Part shown: piece by piece, positions 39,468-48,965 of the stretch
Layout of the letters: each line of letters begins with the position of its first letter
How positions within the stretch are numbered: position 1 is the first letter of the stretch
Origin: Aestuariivivens sediminicola
GTDB lineage: Bacteria; Bacteroidota; Bacteroidia; Flavobacteriales; Flavobacteriaceae
DNA: 64,000 bases
Assembly: GCF_022662015.1 (NCBI RefSeq)
Contig: NZ_JAKMCM010000002.1
Location: forward strand, 434,001 to 498,000
Direction of reading: 5' to 3'
Made by a program: the position numbers and the translations under genes
Notes under the pieces: generated by a model
What the model was told of the DNA's origin: nothing
Database searches by the model: none
What the model saw: the letters and a program-made list of their open reading frames with translations, nothing else

Positions 39468-39598
39468 TCGAATATTCCCGAAATGAATTCCTTATAAAAT
39501 CAAGCAGGACTTTATTATGGTATAAATTTTATTTTGAGGTAGGAGATTCAGAGGTTCAGTTGTTATATAGGTAGTAACAGCAATCTAAATTAAAAGCT

Positions 39599-40060
39599 AT
39601 GACAAGCAGACGCATTAAAAACGGCTTTGTTCTTCTCGTATTTACGGTGATGTTAATGGCGTGTTCCTCCAGTGACGACACCCCCGCAAACGATAACACC
39701 AAGAGCCAAATTGAAACGAATTTAAAATCGAGCACCTGGGTGATAACGAAATACATCGATAGTGGTGTGGATGAGTTGTACCATTATACCGGTTATGAAT
39801 TCACATTTGGAGACAACAATGTGCTGACAGCTACCAATGGGACAAACACCATTTCGGGAACCTGGAATATCTCAAACAGCAGCAGCAGTTCAAGCAGCAG
39901 TAATGATCTGGATTTTAATATATTCTTTTCGTCACCACCGGATTTCGAAGAACTTACGGATGATTGGGATATATTGACCCAAACGTCAACAAAAATTGAG
40001 CTTATCGATGTCAGTGGAGGAAGTGGAGAAACAGACTATCTGACATTTGAAAGAAATTAA
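39599..40060 (+). CDS. small lipoprotein, lipocalin-like
   Basis: 153 residues with a lipoprotein signal (lipobox MLMAC, Cys22) followed by an acidic linker and a domain starting SSTWVITKYIDSG. The pattern of W, then EFTFGDNNVLTATNG and GTWNIS is that of the small lipocalin-like domain common in Bacteroidota lipoproteins. A run of ten serines sits at about residues 93-102. Ligand unknown. A bidirectional terminator separates it from the converging cytochrome gene. Confidence 0.72.
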   Translation: MTSRRIKNGFVLLVFTVMLMACSSSDDTPANDNTKSQIETNLKSSTWVITKYIDSGVDELYHYTGYEFTFGDNNVLTATNGTNTISGTWNISNSSSSSSSSNDLDFNIFFSSPPDFEELTDDWDILTQTSTKIELIDVSGGSGETDYLTFERN

Positions 40061-40129
40061 CTGTTAGAAAAATAGTCACTTCAGTGTTTTGAGATTCAAT
40101 TTTGTAGTAGCACCTTTAAAAAATAAAAG

Positions 40130-40156
40130 CGCCTTGATACCTCAAGGCGTTTTTTA
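40130..40156. terminator. bidirectional terminator between convergent genes
   Basis: Perfect 8-bp stem CGCCTTGA/TCAAGGCG with a four-base loop. T's follow on the plus strand; on the minus strand the stem is followed by CTTTTATTTTTT. It serves the lipoprotein gene and the cytochrome gene. Confidence 0.9.
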
Positions 40157-40193
40157 TGTAATGATATTTTATTTTATGCAAAAATACCCCGAC

Positions 40194-40784
40194 TTATTGT
40201 GGTTCCATTTGGGCAAGTCTCGCAGGCGGTACCACATTTTCAACAGGTTTCATGCTTTTCAGGTAGGCAAAAAGGGCCTTAAGATCCTCGTCCGTCATTT
40301 TCCCAAAATCCTCCCACGGCATTGGGGGAAGAATCGGTCTGCTGCCTTCCAGTCCCTTGTGTTTTCCTTTGCGTAATGCCGTAAAGAATTGTTCTTCAGA
40401 CCAGGTGCCAATACCGGAATCGTCAGGGGTGAGATTAGCAGCAAAAGAGGTACCCCAGGGCCCGGTTGTTGAGGTAAGACCCATTGTGAAAAGCACATAG
40501 CCCTTTGCCGTTTCCTCATCATAGGGCGGTAAGGCTTCATCGGAAGGATGACCGGATAACAGTCTGTCCGGATCTGCAATAGGACCTCGGTCACTCATTA
40601 TCTTTGGGGAATGGCAATGATGGCAACCCCCCAACTCAACTATGTATTTGCCTCTTTCCAGTTGTTCAAGAGAGTCCAATGGCTGGGCTTCGACTAAGGC
40701 ATCGCTACTTTGTTGCTCTTTGTTTGTATTGCAGGAGATCATAAAACCCAGCAATAAAAGTGGTACTAAGAATGTTGTTTTCAT
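40194..40784 (-). CDS. monoheme cytochrome c lipoprotein
   Basis: 196 residues with a lipobox (FMISC, Cys18). The single heme site is CHHCH at residues 54-58, and a candidate axial Met lies in the C-terminal PPMPWEDF. The spacing ERGKYIVELGGCHHCHSP is typical of class I cytochrome c domains that donate electrons in the periplasm. Diheme relatives exist, but only one CxxCH is present here. The start faces the YfcC-type carrier gene, divergent with 164 bases between. Redox partner unknown. Confidence 0.88.
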   Translation of the reverse strand: MKTTFLVPLLLLGFMISCNTNKEQQSSDALVEAQPLDSLEQLERGKYIVELGGCHHCHSPKIMSDRGPIADPDRLLSGHPSDEALPPYDEETAKGYVLFTMGLTSTTGPWGTSFAANLTPDDSGIGTWSEEQFFTALRKGKHKGLEGSRPILPPMPWEDFGKMTDEDLKALFAYLKSMKPVENVVPPARLAQMEPQ

Positions 40785-40900
40785 GAGTTGTATTGATTAG
40801 TTACTGTGTTGGTTACAGTCTAAATATAATCAATTAATTCATTAGGTTATAAAAACAGTGGTGAAACTTAGTGATTTCAAAACCCGAAAGCTGTAATTTT

Positions 40901-40930
40901 TTGTCTCCTTCAAAGGTTTTATTACATTTA
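40901..40930 (+). promoter_or_regulatory. promoter of the YfcC-type carrier gene
   Basis: TTG (40901-40903), 19-base spacer, TACATTTA (40923-40930), ending 18 bases before the ATG. Confidence 0.6.
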
Positions 40931-40948
40931 CTTATCTAACCAACCTTC

Positions 40949-42391
40949 ATGAGATATAGCGATTTTAAAGTCCCCCATGTTTTTATTTTTTTGTTTTGGA
41001 TCATCCTGTTCTGCTCGGCCCTGAGTTATATCATTCCGTCAGGCAGTTTTGAGCGGGAAAAAAGGGTCATTAATAAAATTGAACAGAATATGGTAGTCCC
41101 CGGGAGCTATTCCGAAATTCCCAAACATGTCTCTGTAAAAGGCGTCATTATAGGTGAGAATCGAAGTGGTTATGCAGCGCCAAATTCCATGTTCAGTGTC
41201 CTGACATCCATACCGCGCGGATTGGCCCAATCCGCCACCCTTATATTTTTTATATTCATTCTAGGCGCGGTGTTTAGTCTTATTGTTGAGACGAAAACCA
41301 TCCATGCCTTTCTCTCGGAACTCATCAGGCGGTTCAATAATTACCCTACCGTTCTTTTTTTCCTGATTTACCTGACCATATCCACAGGTAGTGCCTTCAT
41401 GGGCATTTATATTGAATTGTTACCACTCATCCCCATACTCATGCTGCTTGGGGAGCAAAATGGTTACGACAGGATGTTTGGGTTCGCCCTAGGTGTTGTT
41501 CCGGTATATGTGGGCTGGTCGACCGCAACAACCAATCCATTCACCGTTCAGATTGCCCAGCAGATTGCCGAATTACCCATAGGCAGCGGCATGGGATTGC
41601 GATTTGTCATTTTTGGCCTGGGGATTTTGATCGGTTTTACCTACATCATGCGCTATGGTTACAGGGTCAAGAAGAAAAAAGCGACTTTAACCGAGACGGG
41701 TCAGGAGGGTGCTGAAGCTCCAGTCCGGGAAATTGAGCATGAAGACTTAACGAAAAAACACGTGGCTATATTGATCGTACTGCTTATTGGCTATGCCATC
41801 ATTTTAGGATCGGTACAATTCATGGGATGGGGGCTGGTGGAAATGAGTGCCGGGTTTCTGGCAATCGGTATCGCCGTTATCTTTATAAGTGGCTGGTCCG
41901 GAGATAAGGCTATGGAGATCTTTTCCAACGGATTAAAATCCATGATCATTCCGGCACTGATCGTCGGTGTGGCCAGGGGGATCTCTGTGGTGATGATCGA
42001 TTCTCAGATTATGGATTCCATTTTGTACTATTTTTCCAATGTACTGGCCAGCCAGTCAAAATCCGTCGCCGTCTCCGGTATGTTGGTCTTTCAATCCTTT
42101 CTGAATTTCTTTATCCCTTCCGCCTCAGGACAGGCTTTGGTGTCCATGCCCTTAATGACACCCTTGTCGGATCTCCTGGGATTCTCAAGGCAGATCGCAG
42201 TTCTGGCCTACGTCTTTGGGGATGGGTTTTCCAATATTGTGATTCCCACGAACGGTATTTTAATGGCCATGCTGGGTATCGGTAAAATAGCATTCGAAAA
42301 ATGGTTAAAATTCGTATTCCCCCTGTTTGTCATTTTAATGGGGCTTGCATTGATTACCATTATTTTATCCGTTTATATTGGTTACGAGTAA
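40949..42391 (+). CDS. YfcC-family membrane carrier
   Basis: A 480-residue integral membrane protein with about eleven to twelve hydrophobic helices. The N-terminal helix is followed by a periplasmic loop starting YIIPSGSFEREKR, the hallmark of the YfcC/DcuC-type C4-dicarboxylate or basic-amino-acid carriers. Later landmarks are GWSTATTNPFTVQIAQ and FIPSASGQALVSMPLMTPLSDLLGFSRQ in pieces, both substrate-path loops. The substrate cannot be deduced. It precedes a sulfatase by 325 bases but that gap holds a repeat cluster and probably a separate promoter. Confidence 0.87.
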   Translation: MRYSDFKVPHVFIFLFWIILFCSALSYIIPSGSFEREKRVINKIEQNMVVPGSYSEIPKHVSVKGVIIGENRSGYAAPNSMFSVLTSIPRGLAQSATLIFFIFILGAVFSLIVETKTIHAFLSELIRRFNNYPTVLFFLIYLTISTGSAFMGIYIELLPLIPILMLLGEQNGYDRMFGFALGVVPVYVGWSTATTNPFTVQIAQQIAELPIGSGMGLRFVIFGLGILIGFTYIMRYGYRVKKKKATLTETGQEGAEAPVREIEHEDLTKKHVAILIVLLIGYAIILGSVQFMGWGLVEMSAGFLAIGIAVIFISGWSGDKAMEIFSNGLKSMIIPALIVGVARGISVVMIDSQIMDSILYYFSNVLASQSKSVAVSGMLVFQSFLNFFIPSASGQALVSMPLMTPLSDLLGFSRQIAVLAYVFGDGFSNIVIPTNGILMAMLGIGKIAFEKWLKFVFPLFVILMGLALITIILSVYIGYE

Positions 42392-42528
42392 GAATACGGA
42401 TGTACCAATTGAGTCATGCTGTAGTTCTATTCTGGACGAAGTTGTCATAATACTTGCATGTATTCAATTGGTTTAACTCAGTGTAAAAAACCTCTTGAAA
42501 CACCAGTATTTAAAGGGCCTCAGAAACA

Positions 42529-42606
42529 TGCGCATAAAATGGGAATTCCCTGCTTATGTTTTCTTCATTTTGTACTTATGTTTTCTTCATTTCCTGCGCA
42601 TAAAAT
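42529..42606. repeat. nested direct repeats upstream of the sulfatase gene
   Basis: Outer 12-base repeat tgcgcataaaat at 42529-42540 and 42595-42606. Inside are the palindrome GGGAATTCCC (42541-42550) and two copies of cttatgttttcttcattt (42553-42570, 42575-42592) with a 22-base period, about two helical turns. Paired same-face sites of this kind suit a dimeric regulator. The sulfatase start is about 110 bases downstream. Confidence 0.7.
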
Positions 42607-42716
42607 TTTGAATCTGTAGGCAGGCTTATTTTATAGGCCTGTTTGAGATACGGTATGCAAAAAATACAAGGTGATTTTGTTCGTGATTTTTGAAGTCATA
42701 TCGTTACATTAGTGTC

Positions 42717-44573
42717 ATGAAAAAAATAGCAGTCCTATTCGTCGTTATATTGTTTATCACTTTATCATCATGTAAAACAGAGGTTAAATCCTTACCGCCT
42801 CCAAATATCGTATGGGTGGTTTCCGAGGACAACTCTGTACATTACATGGATATGTATGTCGATGATGGTGCTCCAACCCCGAATATTGAAAGCCTCGCAG
42901 AAAACGGATTGGTTTTTACCCATGCCTTTTCCAATGCACCGGTATGCAGTGCCGCCAGATCAACCATCATATCCGGATGCTATGGGCCCCGTTTGGCCAG
43001 CCATTACCACAGGAAGGTCCAGCTTGTGCCCATGCCCGAAGGACTTGAGATGTTCCCGGCCTATTTAAGGAAAGCCGGTTATTATACCACAAACCACAGC
43101 AAGGAGGATTATAATTTTGTGAAGTCCGATACGGTCTGGAACGAATCCTCTAATAAGGCCTCCTGGAGAAACAGGGCGAAAAATCAACCTTTTTTTCATG
43201 TTTATAACAACCACATCACCCATGAGGGTGGACTGCATTTTAATCAGGATGTCTTTGAAAAACAACGCACCAAAACCGATTTAGAGGCGTTCGCCATGAT
43301 GCCTACCCATCCCGAAACTGATCTGTTCAGATATACCAACGCCGTTTACAGGGACAAGATCGTTCAAATGGATTCGGCTATAGGCAAAGTCATAGACCAG
43401 ATCAAGGAGGACGGACTTTACGACAGTACCTTTATTTTTTATTACGGCGATCATGGGGGCGTACTCCCGGGCAGTAAGGGTTACCTGTATGAAACAGGAT
43501 TGCACGTGCCCTTGGTGGTCCATGTACCCGAAAAGTACAAACATCTGGTAGATGACGGATTTAAAGCTGAAGTAGATGGTTTTGTAAGCTTCGTAGATCT
43601 GGCGCCTACCGTTCTGAATTTAGCCGGTGTGGCGATTCCCGAGAAAATGGACGGGAAGCCGTTTTTAGGTGAAGGGGTGTTGGCGGATGAGGTCAATTCC
43701 AGGGATGAGGCCTTCAGTTATGCGGATCGGTTCGATGAAAAATATGATATGGTACGTGCCCTTAGAAAAGGGAAGTACAAGTATATCCGGAACTATCAAA
43801 GTTTCAACTTCGATGGCCTTATGAATGTGTATCGCTATAAGCAACTGGCGTATCAGGAATGGGCCGATATGTATGAACAGGGCCGCTTGAATGCCATTCA
43901 ATCACGCTTTTTTGAAGTCAGACCTCCGGAAATGCTCTTTGATCTTGAACAGGACCCTTTCGAAACCCATAACTTGGCCCGGGACCCTGATGTTCAGGAC
44001 CTTCTGAATACCATGAGAGGGCGTTTGAAATCGTACATCACCGATCTGCCGGACCTCTCCTTTTATCCGGAGCATTATTTGATACAGCAAGCTTTTGACA
44101 ACCCGGAGCAATTCGGTCAGGAACACAGGGAGCAAATTGTCAGTTATATGCATATTGCCGATTTAAGTCTAAGGAAGTTCAATGATGTGAAACCGCAAAT
44201 CATTGAAGCCTTACAGTCTTCTGATACCTGGAAACGCTATTGGGGACTTATCGTTTGCAGTAGTTTTGGTGAAGCGGCAGGAGAACTGTCTGAAGAGATC
44301 AAATTAATGGCCAAAGATGATAAGGAGCCGATAAATAGGCTAAGGGCTTTGGAGTATATGGGACTGTACCTGGGTGAAAACACCCTGAGTGCTATGGCCG
44401 ACATCCTGTATCAGTCGACTGAAAAGGCCGAGGCCCTGTTGATCTTAAATTCCATGGTACTCCTTACCGATGGGATAGGACATCAGGGGACCTATGAATT
44501 TGAGCAACTTCCGGAGGAGATAAAAACCTTTAAGGATGTCAGGAACAGATTGGATTACCTCTCGAAATACTAA
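42717..44573 (+). CDS. sulfatase (family S1, lipoprotein)
   Basis: The ATG at 42717 gives 618 residues with a lipobox (LSSC, Cys19); an upstream TTG in frame is less likely. A TACATTAG box ends five bases before the ATG. The sulfatase motif is C-S-A-A-R at residues 77-81, with Cys77 the residue to be converted to formylglycine; this needs a maturing enzyme, which is not encoded in the window (GldK only shares the fold). Other metal ligands fit SEDNS and YYGDHGGVLPGSKG. The C-terminal part is an added helical region (about 460-618) of HEAT-like appearance. The substrate is probably a sulfated sugar of algal origin, which is inference. Confidence 0.93.
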   Translation: MKKIAVLFVVILFITLSSCKTEVKSLPPPNIVWVVSEDNSVHYMDMYVDDGAPTPNIESLAENGLVFTHAFSNAPVCSAARSTIISGCYGPRLASHYHRKVQLVPMPEGLEMFPAYLRKAGYYTTNHSKEDYNFVKSDTVWNESSNKASWRNRAKNQPFFHVYNNHITHEGGLHFNQDVFEKQRTKTDLEAFAMMPTHPETDLFRYTNAVYRDKIVQMDSAIGKVIDQIKEDGLYDSTFIFYYGDHGGVLPGSKGYLYETGLHVPLVVHVPEKYKHLVDDGFKAEVDGFVSFVDLAPTVLNLAGVAIPEKMDGKPFLGEGVLADEVNSRDEAFSYADRFDEKYDMVRALRKGKYKYIRNYQSFNFDGLMNVYRYKQLAYQEWADMYEQGRLNAIQSRFFEVRPPEMLFDLEQDPFETHNLARDPDVQDLLNTMRGRLKSYITDLPDLSFYPEHYLIQQAFDNPEQFGQEHREQIVSYMHIADLSLRKFNDVKPQIIEALQSSDTWKRYWGLIVCSSFGEAAGELSEEIKLMAKDDKEPINRLRALEYMGLYLGENTLSAMADILYQSTEKAEALLILNSMVLLTDGIGHQGTYEFEQLPEEIKTFKDVRNRLDYLSKY

Positions 44574-44693
44574 ATGTTTGCATGGGGATTTAATTTTAAG
44601 CCCATGATGTAGCATGACCACAACCTAAAATTATACAGGATCGCTTTTCTATGGCTAAGGCCATTTTTACATGGAAATACGGTTCATGTCACC

Positions 44694-46211
44694 TTACACC
44701 TTGAACCAGTCTCTTACGAGTTCCTTTTCCGCAGACGGTAAGGTTTTATGAACGTAATCGTTTTTTATAGGATCGTACTTATAATCCTGAGACCATACGT
44801 CGATATGTGCTGCCAACTCCTCCAGGGCATGACATACATAATCCACTTCGTCATCGGTCATGGTAGGATGTATTGACAGACGCACCCAACCTGGTTTTTC
44901 GGTATTGCAGCCTTCCAGGATTTGCTGTTCGATGGCTTTGGAGGTCTGTTGATCTACATTAAGCAGATAATGGCCATAGGTTCCGGCACAGGAACAACCG
45001 CCCCTGGTTTGAATTCCAAACCGATCGTTGAGCAGTTTTACCACCAGATTGAAATGATAGTCTACAAAATAGAACGAAAATATACCCAATCGCTCCTTAT
45101 GCTGAGGGGCTAATAGCACCACCTTGTCAAGTTTTTCCAGGGTTGTGAAAATTTTAGAGTTGATCTCTGCCTCCCGGGCATGAATCTTATCCACACCCAT
45201 TTGTTCCTTCAGCTGTATCGATAAGGCTACTTTTATGGTCTGTAAGAACGCTGGCGTACCCCCATCCTCCCTGGTTTCCACATCGTCAAAGTAATCGTGG
45301 TCGCCCCAGGGATTCGTATAGCTTACGGTACCGCCCCCCGGGTTGTCGGGAACCATGTTCTTATACAGTTTTTTATTAAAGAGTAAAACCCCGGAGCTTC
45401 CCGGTCCACCCAGGAATTTGTGAGGAGAGAAATAAATCGCATCCAGATACGCATCCTCATCAGCCGGATGCATATCGATCTCCACATAGGGCGCGGAACA
45501 GGCAAAATCCACAAAGCAGAGTCCGTTATATCTGTGGGTAAGTGCCGCAATCTCATGATAGTTGGTTCTGATTCCGGTAACATTGGAACAGGCGGTGATC
45601 GATGTTATCTTTAAATGCCTGTGTTCGTGTTTTTTCAGGCAGTTCTCAAAATGCGCAAGCGAAATCAGACCGTCTTCATTGCAGGGAACCACCTCGACAT
45701 CTGCAATGGTTTCCAGCCATGAGGTTTGATTCGAGTGGTGTTCCATATGCGAAATGAAGACAATGGGTCTTTTTTCATCCGGAATCCGGGTATGATCTTT
45801 CAGGTTTTCAGAAACCTTGAGACCTAAAATACGCTGGAACTTGTTAACCACGCCTGTCATACCGGAGCCACTGGTAATAAGCACATCATCCTTACTGGCA
45901 TTCACATGGCGCTTAATGATATTGCGCGCTTCGTGATAGGCCAGGGTCATCGCAGCTCCTGATGTGGATGTTTCGGTGTGCGTATTGGCCACAAATGGGC
46001 CGAAGTCATTGATAAGCTTTTCCTCTATAGGCCGATACAATCTCCCGCTGGCCGTCCAGTCCGTATAAATCAATGGTTTTTTTCCGTAGGGCGATGTAAA
46101 GGTGGTATCGCTACCCACAATATGTTTTCTGAACTGCTGGAAATAGTGTTCCAGGCTAGACTGGGACGCGATGGTCCCGGATTTAAAGTTCTCGACTACA
46201 TGTTTCATCAT
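44694..46211 (-). CDS. class V aminotransferase / cysteine desulfurase-like PLP enzyme
   Basis: A 505-residue fold-type I PLP enzyme. The PLP lysine is Lys265 in YFSPHKFLGGPG, the aspartate is in CFVDFACSAP, and HxxH-like SHMEHHSNQTSW is in the position of the PLP-stacking His. Cysteines in RGGCSCAGTYGH (Cys406, Cys408) occupy the position of the SufS/IscS persulfide cysteine, so desulfurase activity is possible. It is about 100 residues longer than SufS, and no suf or isc genes are nearby. It converges with the sulfatase and follows the DsbD-type gene by 124 bases. Confidence 0.85.
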   Translation of the reverse strand: MMKHVVENFKSGTIASQSSLEHYFQQFRKHIVGSDTTFTSPYGKKPLIYTDWTASGRLYRPIEEKLINDFGPFVANTHTETSTSGAAMTLAYHEARNIIKRHVNASKDDVLITSGSGMTGVVNKFQRILGLKVSENLKDHTRIPDEKRPIVFISHMEHHSNQTSWLETIADVEVVPCNEDGLISLAHFENCLKKHEHRHLKITSITACSNVTGIRTNYHEIAALTHRYNGLCFVDFACSAPYVEIDMHPADEDAYLDAIYFSPHKFLGGPGSSGVLLFNKKLYKNMVPDNPGGGTVSYTNPWGDHDYFDDVETREDGGTPAFLQTIKVALSIQLKEQMGVDKIHAREAEINSKIFTTLEKLDKVVLLAPQHKERLGIFSFYFVDYHFNLVVKLLNDRFGIQTRGGCSCAGTYGHYLLNVDQQTSKAIEQQILEGCNTEKPGWVRLSIHPTMTDDEVDYVCHALEELAAHIDVWSQDYKYDPIKNDYVHKTLPSAEKELVRDWFKV

Positions 46212-46335
46212 CTTAAATTTTATATCATCACTCTGATCACCGGTTCGAAAGATTTCAATCTGTCAAGATCATCCGAAAACGCAATTGGCATGATCACTAC
46301 AATTCATTGAACGGAGGCGCTTTTAAGACCAAATT

Positions 46336-48342
46336 CTATTTAAAATTGGCAATCCCTGTATGAAGCCAGTTATGGAACTCGTCGACATCTGGCGTATAGG
46401 CCACCGGGGCAATAAGATTTTCCTCATTATGATCCATCAGCACATAGAGCGGCTGTGTATTGGATTTATATTTTAAAATCTGAAATTCCGTCCATACCTT
46501 ACCTATGGTATTTAACATTTTTCCGGGACGCACCTTCGATTCCTTGATTTGGTCTTCCGGAAGCTTACGTTTATCGTCAACATAAAGCGAAATGAGGACA
46601 ACCTCATTTTTCAATAGGTCCAGGACTTTAGGCTTCGGCCATACATTCTGTTCCATTTTTCGACAGTTGACGCAGGCCCAGCCCGTAAAGTCGATCATCA
46701 CAGGTTTGTTCGCTTTTTTGGCATAGGCAAGTCCCTTGTCGTAATCGTCAAAGGCCATGATATCATGCGGCTCCAGAAGGTGTGCTCCTTCAGGCAGGGA
46801 TTCATAGGATTTTGCCGATGCCCCTTCATCCAGTTTTGAAAAGCCAACACCATAGGGCGATTCACTATAATACAAGGGCGGCGGGAAGGCACTTATTAAA
46901 TTCAAGGGTGCGCCCCAGAGCCCCGGAATCATATAGATGGTAAAGGACAGCACCAATAATCCCAGACTCAATCGGCCTACTGAGATGTAGGTAACGGGTG
47001 AATCATGAGGCAATTGTATTTTTCCAAACAGGTAAAAGGCCAGGGCACCGAAAATGGCGATCCAGATGGCGATGAACACTTCGCGTTCCAAGAGGTGCAA
47101 TTGCAGCACCAGGTCTGCCTGTGACAGGAATTTGAAGGCCAAAGCCAGTTCCAGGAACCCTAAAACCACTTTGACCGTATTTAACCAGCCACCGGACTTT
47201 GGCAGTGAATTCATCCATCCCGGGAAGGCGGCAAATAAGGCAAAAGGCAGGGCAATGGCCAATGAAAAACCAAGCATTCCAATAATAGGACCTATGTTAT
47301 TGCCGCCTACAGCCGCTTCAACGAGTAAGGTTCCAACAATGGGTCCGGTACATGAAAAGGAGACAATGGCTAAGGCCAGGGCCATAAAAAAGATACCTAT
47401 GAGTCCGCTGCGGTTGGATTGGGCATCCACCTTGTTCGCCCAGGATTGCGGTAAAGTAATTTCAAAGGCTCCCAGGAACGATACTGCAAAAACAACCAGT
47501 AATAAAAAGAAGAAAAGATTAAACCATACATTGGTGGAAAGCGCATTCATGGCATCGGCTCCAAAAATAGCACTGACCAGCCATCCTAAAATCACATAGA
47601 TAACAACGATGGAGATGCCATAGAAAATGGCATTTCTTATACCCTGGGCCTTGTTTTTACTTTGCTTGGTAAAGAAGCTCACCGTGAGGGGTATCATCGG
47701 GAAAACACAGGGGGTTAACAAAGCGGCAAACCCGGAGAAAAAGGCAATGATAAAGATGGCCCATAAGCTTCGGGAGTTTGAACGATTCGAGCTGGCAGGG
47801 TCAGCAGATTCCGTTTTGGACAACGTATCCTCCTCTTGAGTCCCTTCAGAGGCTACTTCCAATGGGGTCTTGGAACCACCTGCATTAGCAGTATTGAGAT
47901 CATAGGTCAGATCGACTTCCGTTGGTGGCAGGCATTTGGTATCGTCGCAGACCATGAACTCTACCATGCCTTCGACAGCGACAACGGATTCATTGAGTGC
48001 TATTTTTTGTTTGAAGGTGGCTTTGTCCTCAAAGAATTTGATCTCCATCTCAAACACCGGATCGTTTACCGTGTGACCTTCCTCTTCAGAGGTGTTGCCC
48101 GATAAGGTGATTTTACCACCCTGATCATCATAGCTAAAGGTGGTGGGTATGGGCCCACCCTCGGGGACATCCTGAGCATACAGGTGCCAACCCTTATCGA
48201 TCGTGGCCGTACTCACCAGATAATATTCGGAATCCGAAATTTTCTCTACCGATGTGGTCCATGTTACCGGTTCAACTATTTGAGCCGACACCTTGAAGAG
48301 CGTCAGCATCCCGAGTAATAGTATAAGAAGTGTTTTTTTCAT
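46336..48342 (-). CDS. dsbD: DsbD-type thiol:disulfide reductase
   Basis: A 668-residue protein: signal peptide, N-terminal DsbD-alpha-like domain (about 22-150, with Cys in VCDDTKCLPP), eight-helix membrane domain (about 195-500) with the redox cysteines in TPCVFPMIPLT and FSCTGPIVGTL, and a C-terminal thioredoxin-like domain with CVNC at 557-560. It passes electrons from cytoplasmic thioredoxin to periplasmic thiols. The periplasmic thioredoxin motif GWACVNCRKME is typical. It lies upstream of the aminotransferase gene on the same strand. Domain order and length fit the family. Confidence 0.92.
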   Translation of the reverse strand: MKKTLLILLLGMLTLFKVSAQIVEPVTWTTSVEKISDSEYYLVSTATIDKGWHLYAQDVPEGGPIPTTFSYDDQGGKITLSGNTSEEEGHTVNDPVFEMEIKFFEDKATFKQKIALNESVVAVEGMVEFMVCDDTKCLPPTEVDLTYDLNTANAGGSKTPLEVASEGTQEEDTLSKTESADPASSNRSNSRSLWAIFIIAFFSGFAALLTPCVFPMIPLTVSFFTKQSKNKAQGIRNAIFYGISIVVIYVILGWLVSAIFGADAMNALSTNVWFNLFFFLLLVVFAVSFLGAFEITLPQSWANKVDAQSNRSGLIGIFFMALALAIVSFSCTGPIVGTLLVEAAVGGNNIGPIIGMLGFSLAIALPFALFAAFPGWMNSLPKSGGWLNTVKVVLGFLELALAFKFLSQADLVLQLHLLEREVFIAIWIAIFGALAFYLFGKIQLPHDSPVTYISVGRLSLGLLVLSFTIYMIPGLWGAPLNLISAFPPPLYYSESPYGVGFSKLDEGASAKSYESLPEGAHLLEPHDIMAFDDYDKGLAYAKKANKPVMIDFTGWACVNCRKMEQNVWPKPKVLDLLKNEVVLISLYVDDKRKLPEDQIKESKVRPGKMLNTIGKVWTEFQILKYKSNTQPLYVLMDHNEENLIAPVAYTPDVDEFHNWLHTGIANFK

Positions 48343-48625
48343 GCTTTGGTTGCTAAATGTATAATTTTTTTACTGGATATTAAATACCCTGTCCACCTTT
48401 TCACACAGCAAAGACGTGAAAATAATGTAATACCCCTATTAAAGAACTGTTAAATATTTTAAGATGATAAATGGTATGAAGGCCAGGGATTGAATCTAGA
48501 AGTATGTCCGAACTAACCCTCTTTGAAACTATTAAATGGCCTACCCAGGTTCCGAGAGTTGATCAAGCTGGTATATTTATTTCTGTTTTTTTCAAAATAG
48601 ACAAGGGACGTTTTGGATGTCCGAA
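48343..48625. other. 283-base intergenic region, no gene seen
   Basis: Upstream region of the DsbD-type gene and downstream region of the DUF2892 gene up to its terminator. A 59-codon plus-strand frame from 48504 runs through the terminator hairpin and is not supported. Confidence 0.5.
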
Positions 48626-48663
48626 ATAAAAAACCCACATGATAATGGGGTTATCAGGTGGGA
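48626..48663 (-). terminator. terminator of the DUF2892 gene (minus strand)
   Basis: Arms CCCACATGATAA / TTATCAGGTGGG (one mismatch) around a five-base loop, with a T-rich stretch after it on the minus strand (A run at 48626-48634). It ends 75 bases after the stop of the minus-strand gene at 48738. Confidence 0.8.
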
Positions 48664-48737
48664 TTCAACACTTCAATAAAGGATTTTTATTGACTGAGAA
48701 AAATACAGAATGCTTTTTGCTTCAGTCAAGCTGTTAC

Positions 48738-48965
48738 TCATTTCCCGTTTTGAATGGGATCGGAATCCGGCATCATTTTATTCAAAATAAAATAAACAGG
48801 ACAGAACTTTGTCATAGGGCTAATGATTTGCAACAGGGCAACAGCCCCGGTTACATAAAGCCATTGCATGTTCACAGTAACAGCAAGGATAACGCTTACA
48901 CCGTAAAGTATACCAACTATGGCATCGTGTAATCTGATTTTTGTTTGTGTTTGATTGGTTCCCAT
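48738..48965 (-). CDS. DUF2892-type small membrane protein
   Basis: 75 residues with two hydrophobic segments (about 14-30 and 34-50). The DUF2892 (YgaP transmembrane) pattern includes RLHDAIVGILYGVSVILA and the end LLQIISPMTKFCPVYFIL with its single Cys. Function unknown; relatives occur with rhodanese or stress proteins, not present here. A larger overlapping plus-strand frame (48639-48932) is rejected in its favour. Its upstream side opens onto the 607-base uronate promoter region. Confidence 0.78.
   Translation of the reverse strand: MGTNQTQTKIRLHDAIVGILYGVSVILAVTVNMQWLYVTGAVALLQIISPMTKFCPVYFILNKMMPDSDPIQNGK

Noticed and set aside
48504..48680. Small plus-strand frame of about 59 codons starting MSELTLFETIK.
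   Set aside because: It runs through the terminator hairpin of the minus-strand DUF2892 gene and has no promoter or family resemblance.
48639..48932. 97-residue plus-strand frame.
   Set aside because: It is antisense to the DUF2892 gene, which has clear family features.
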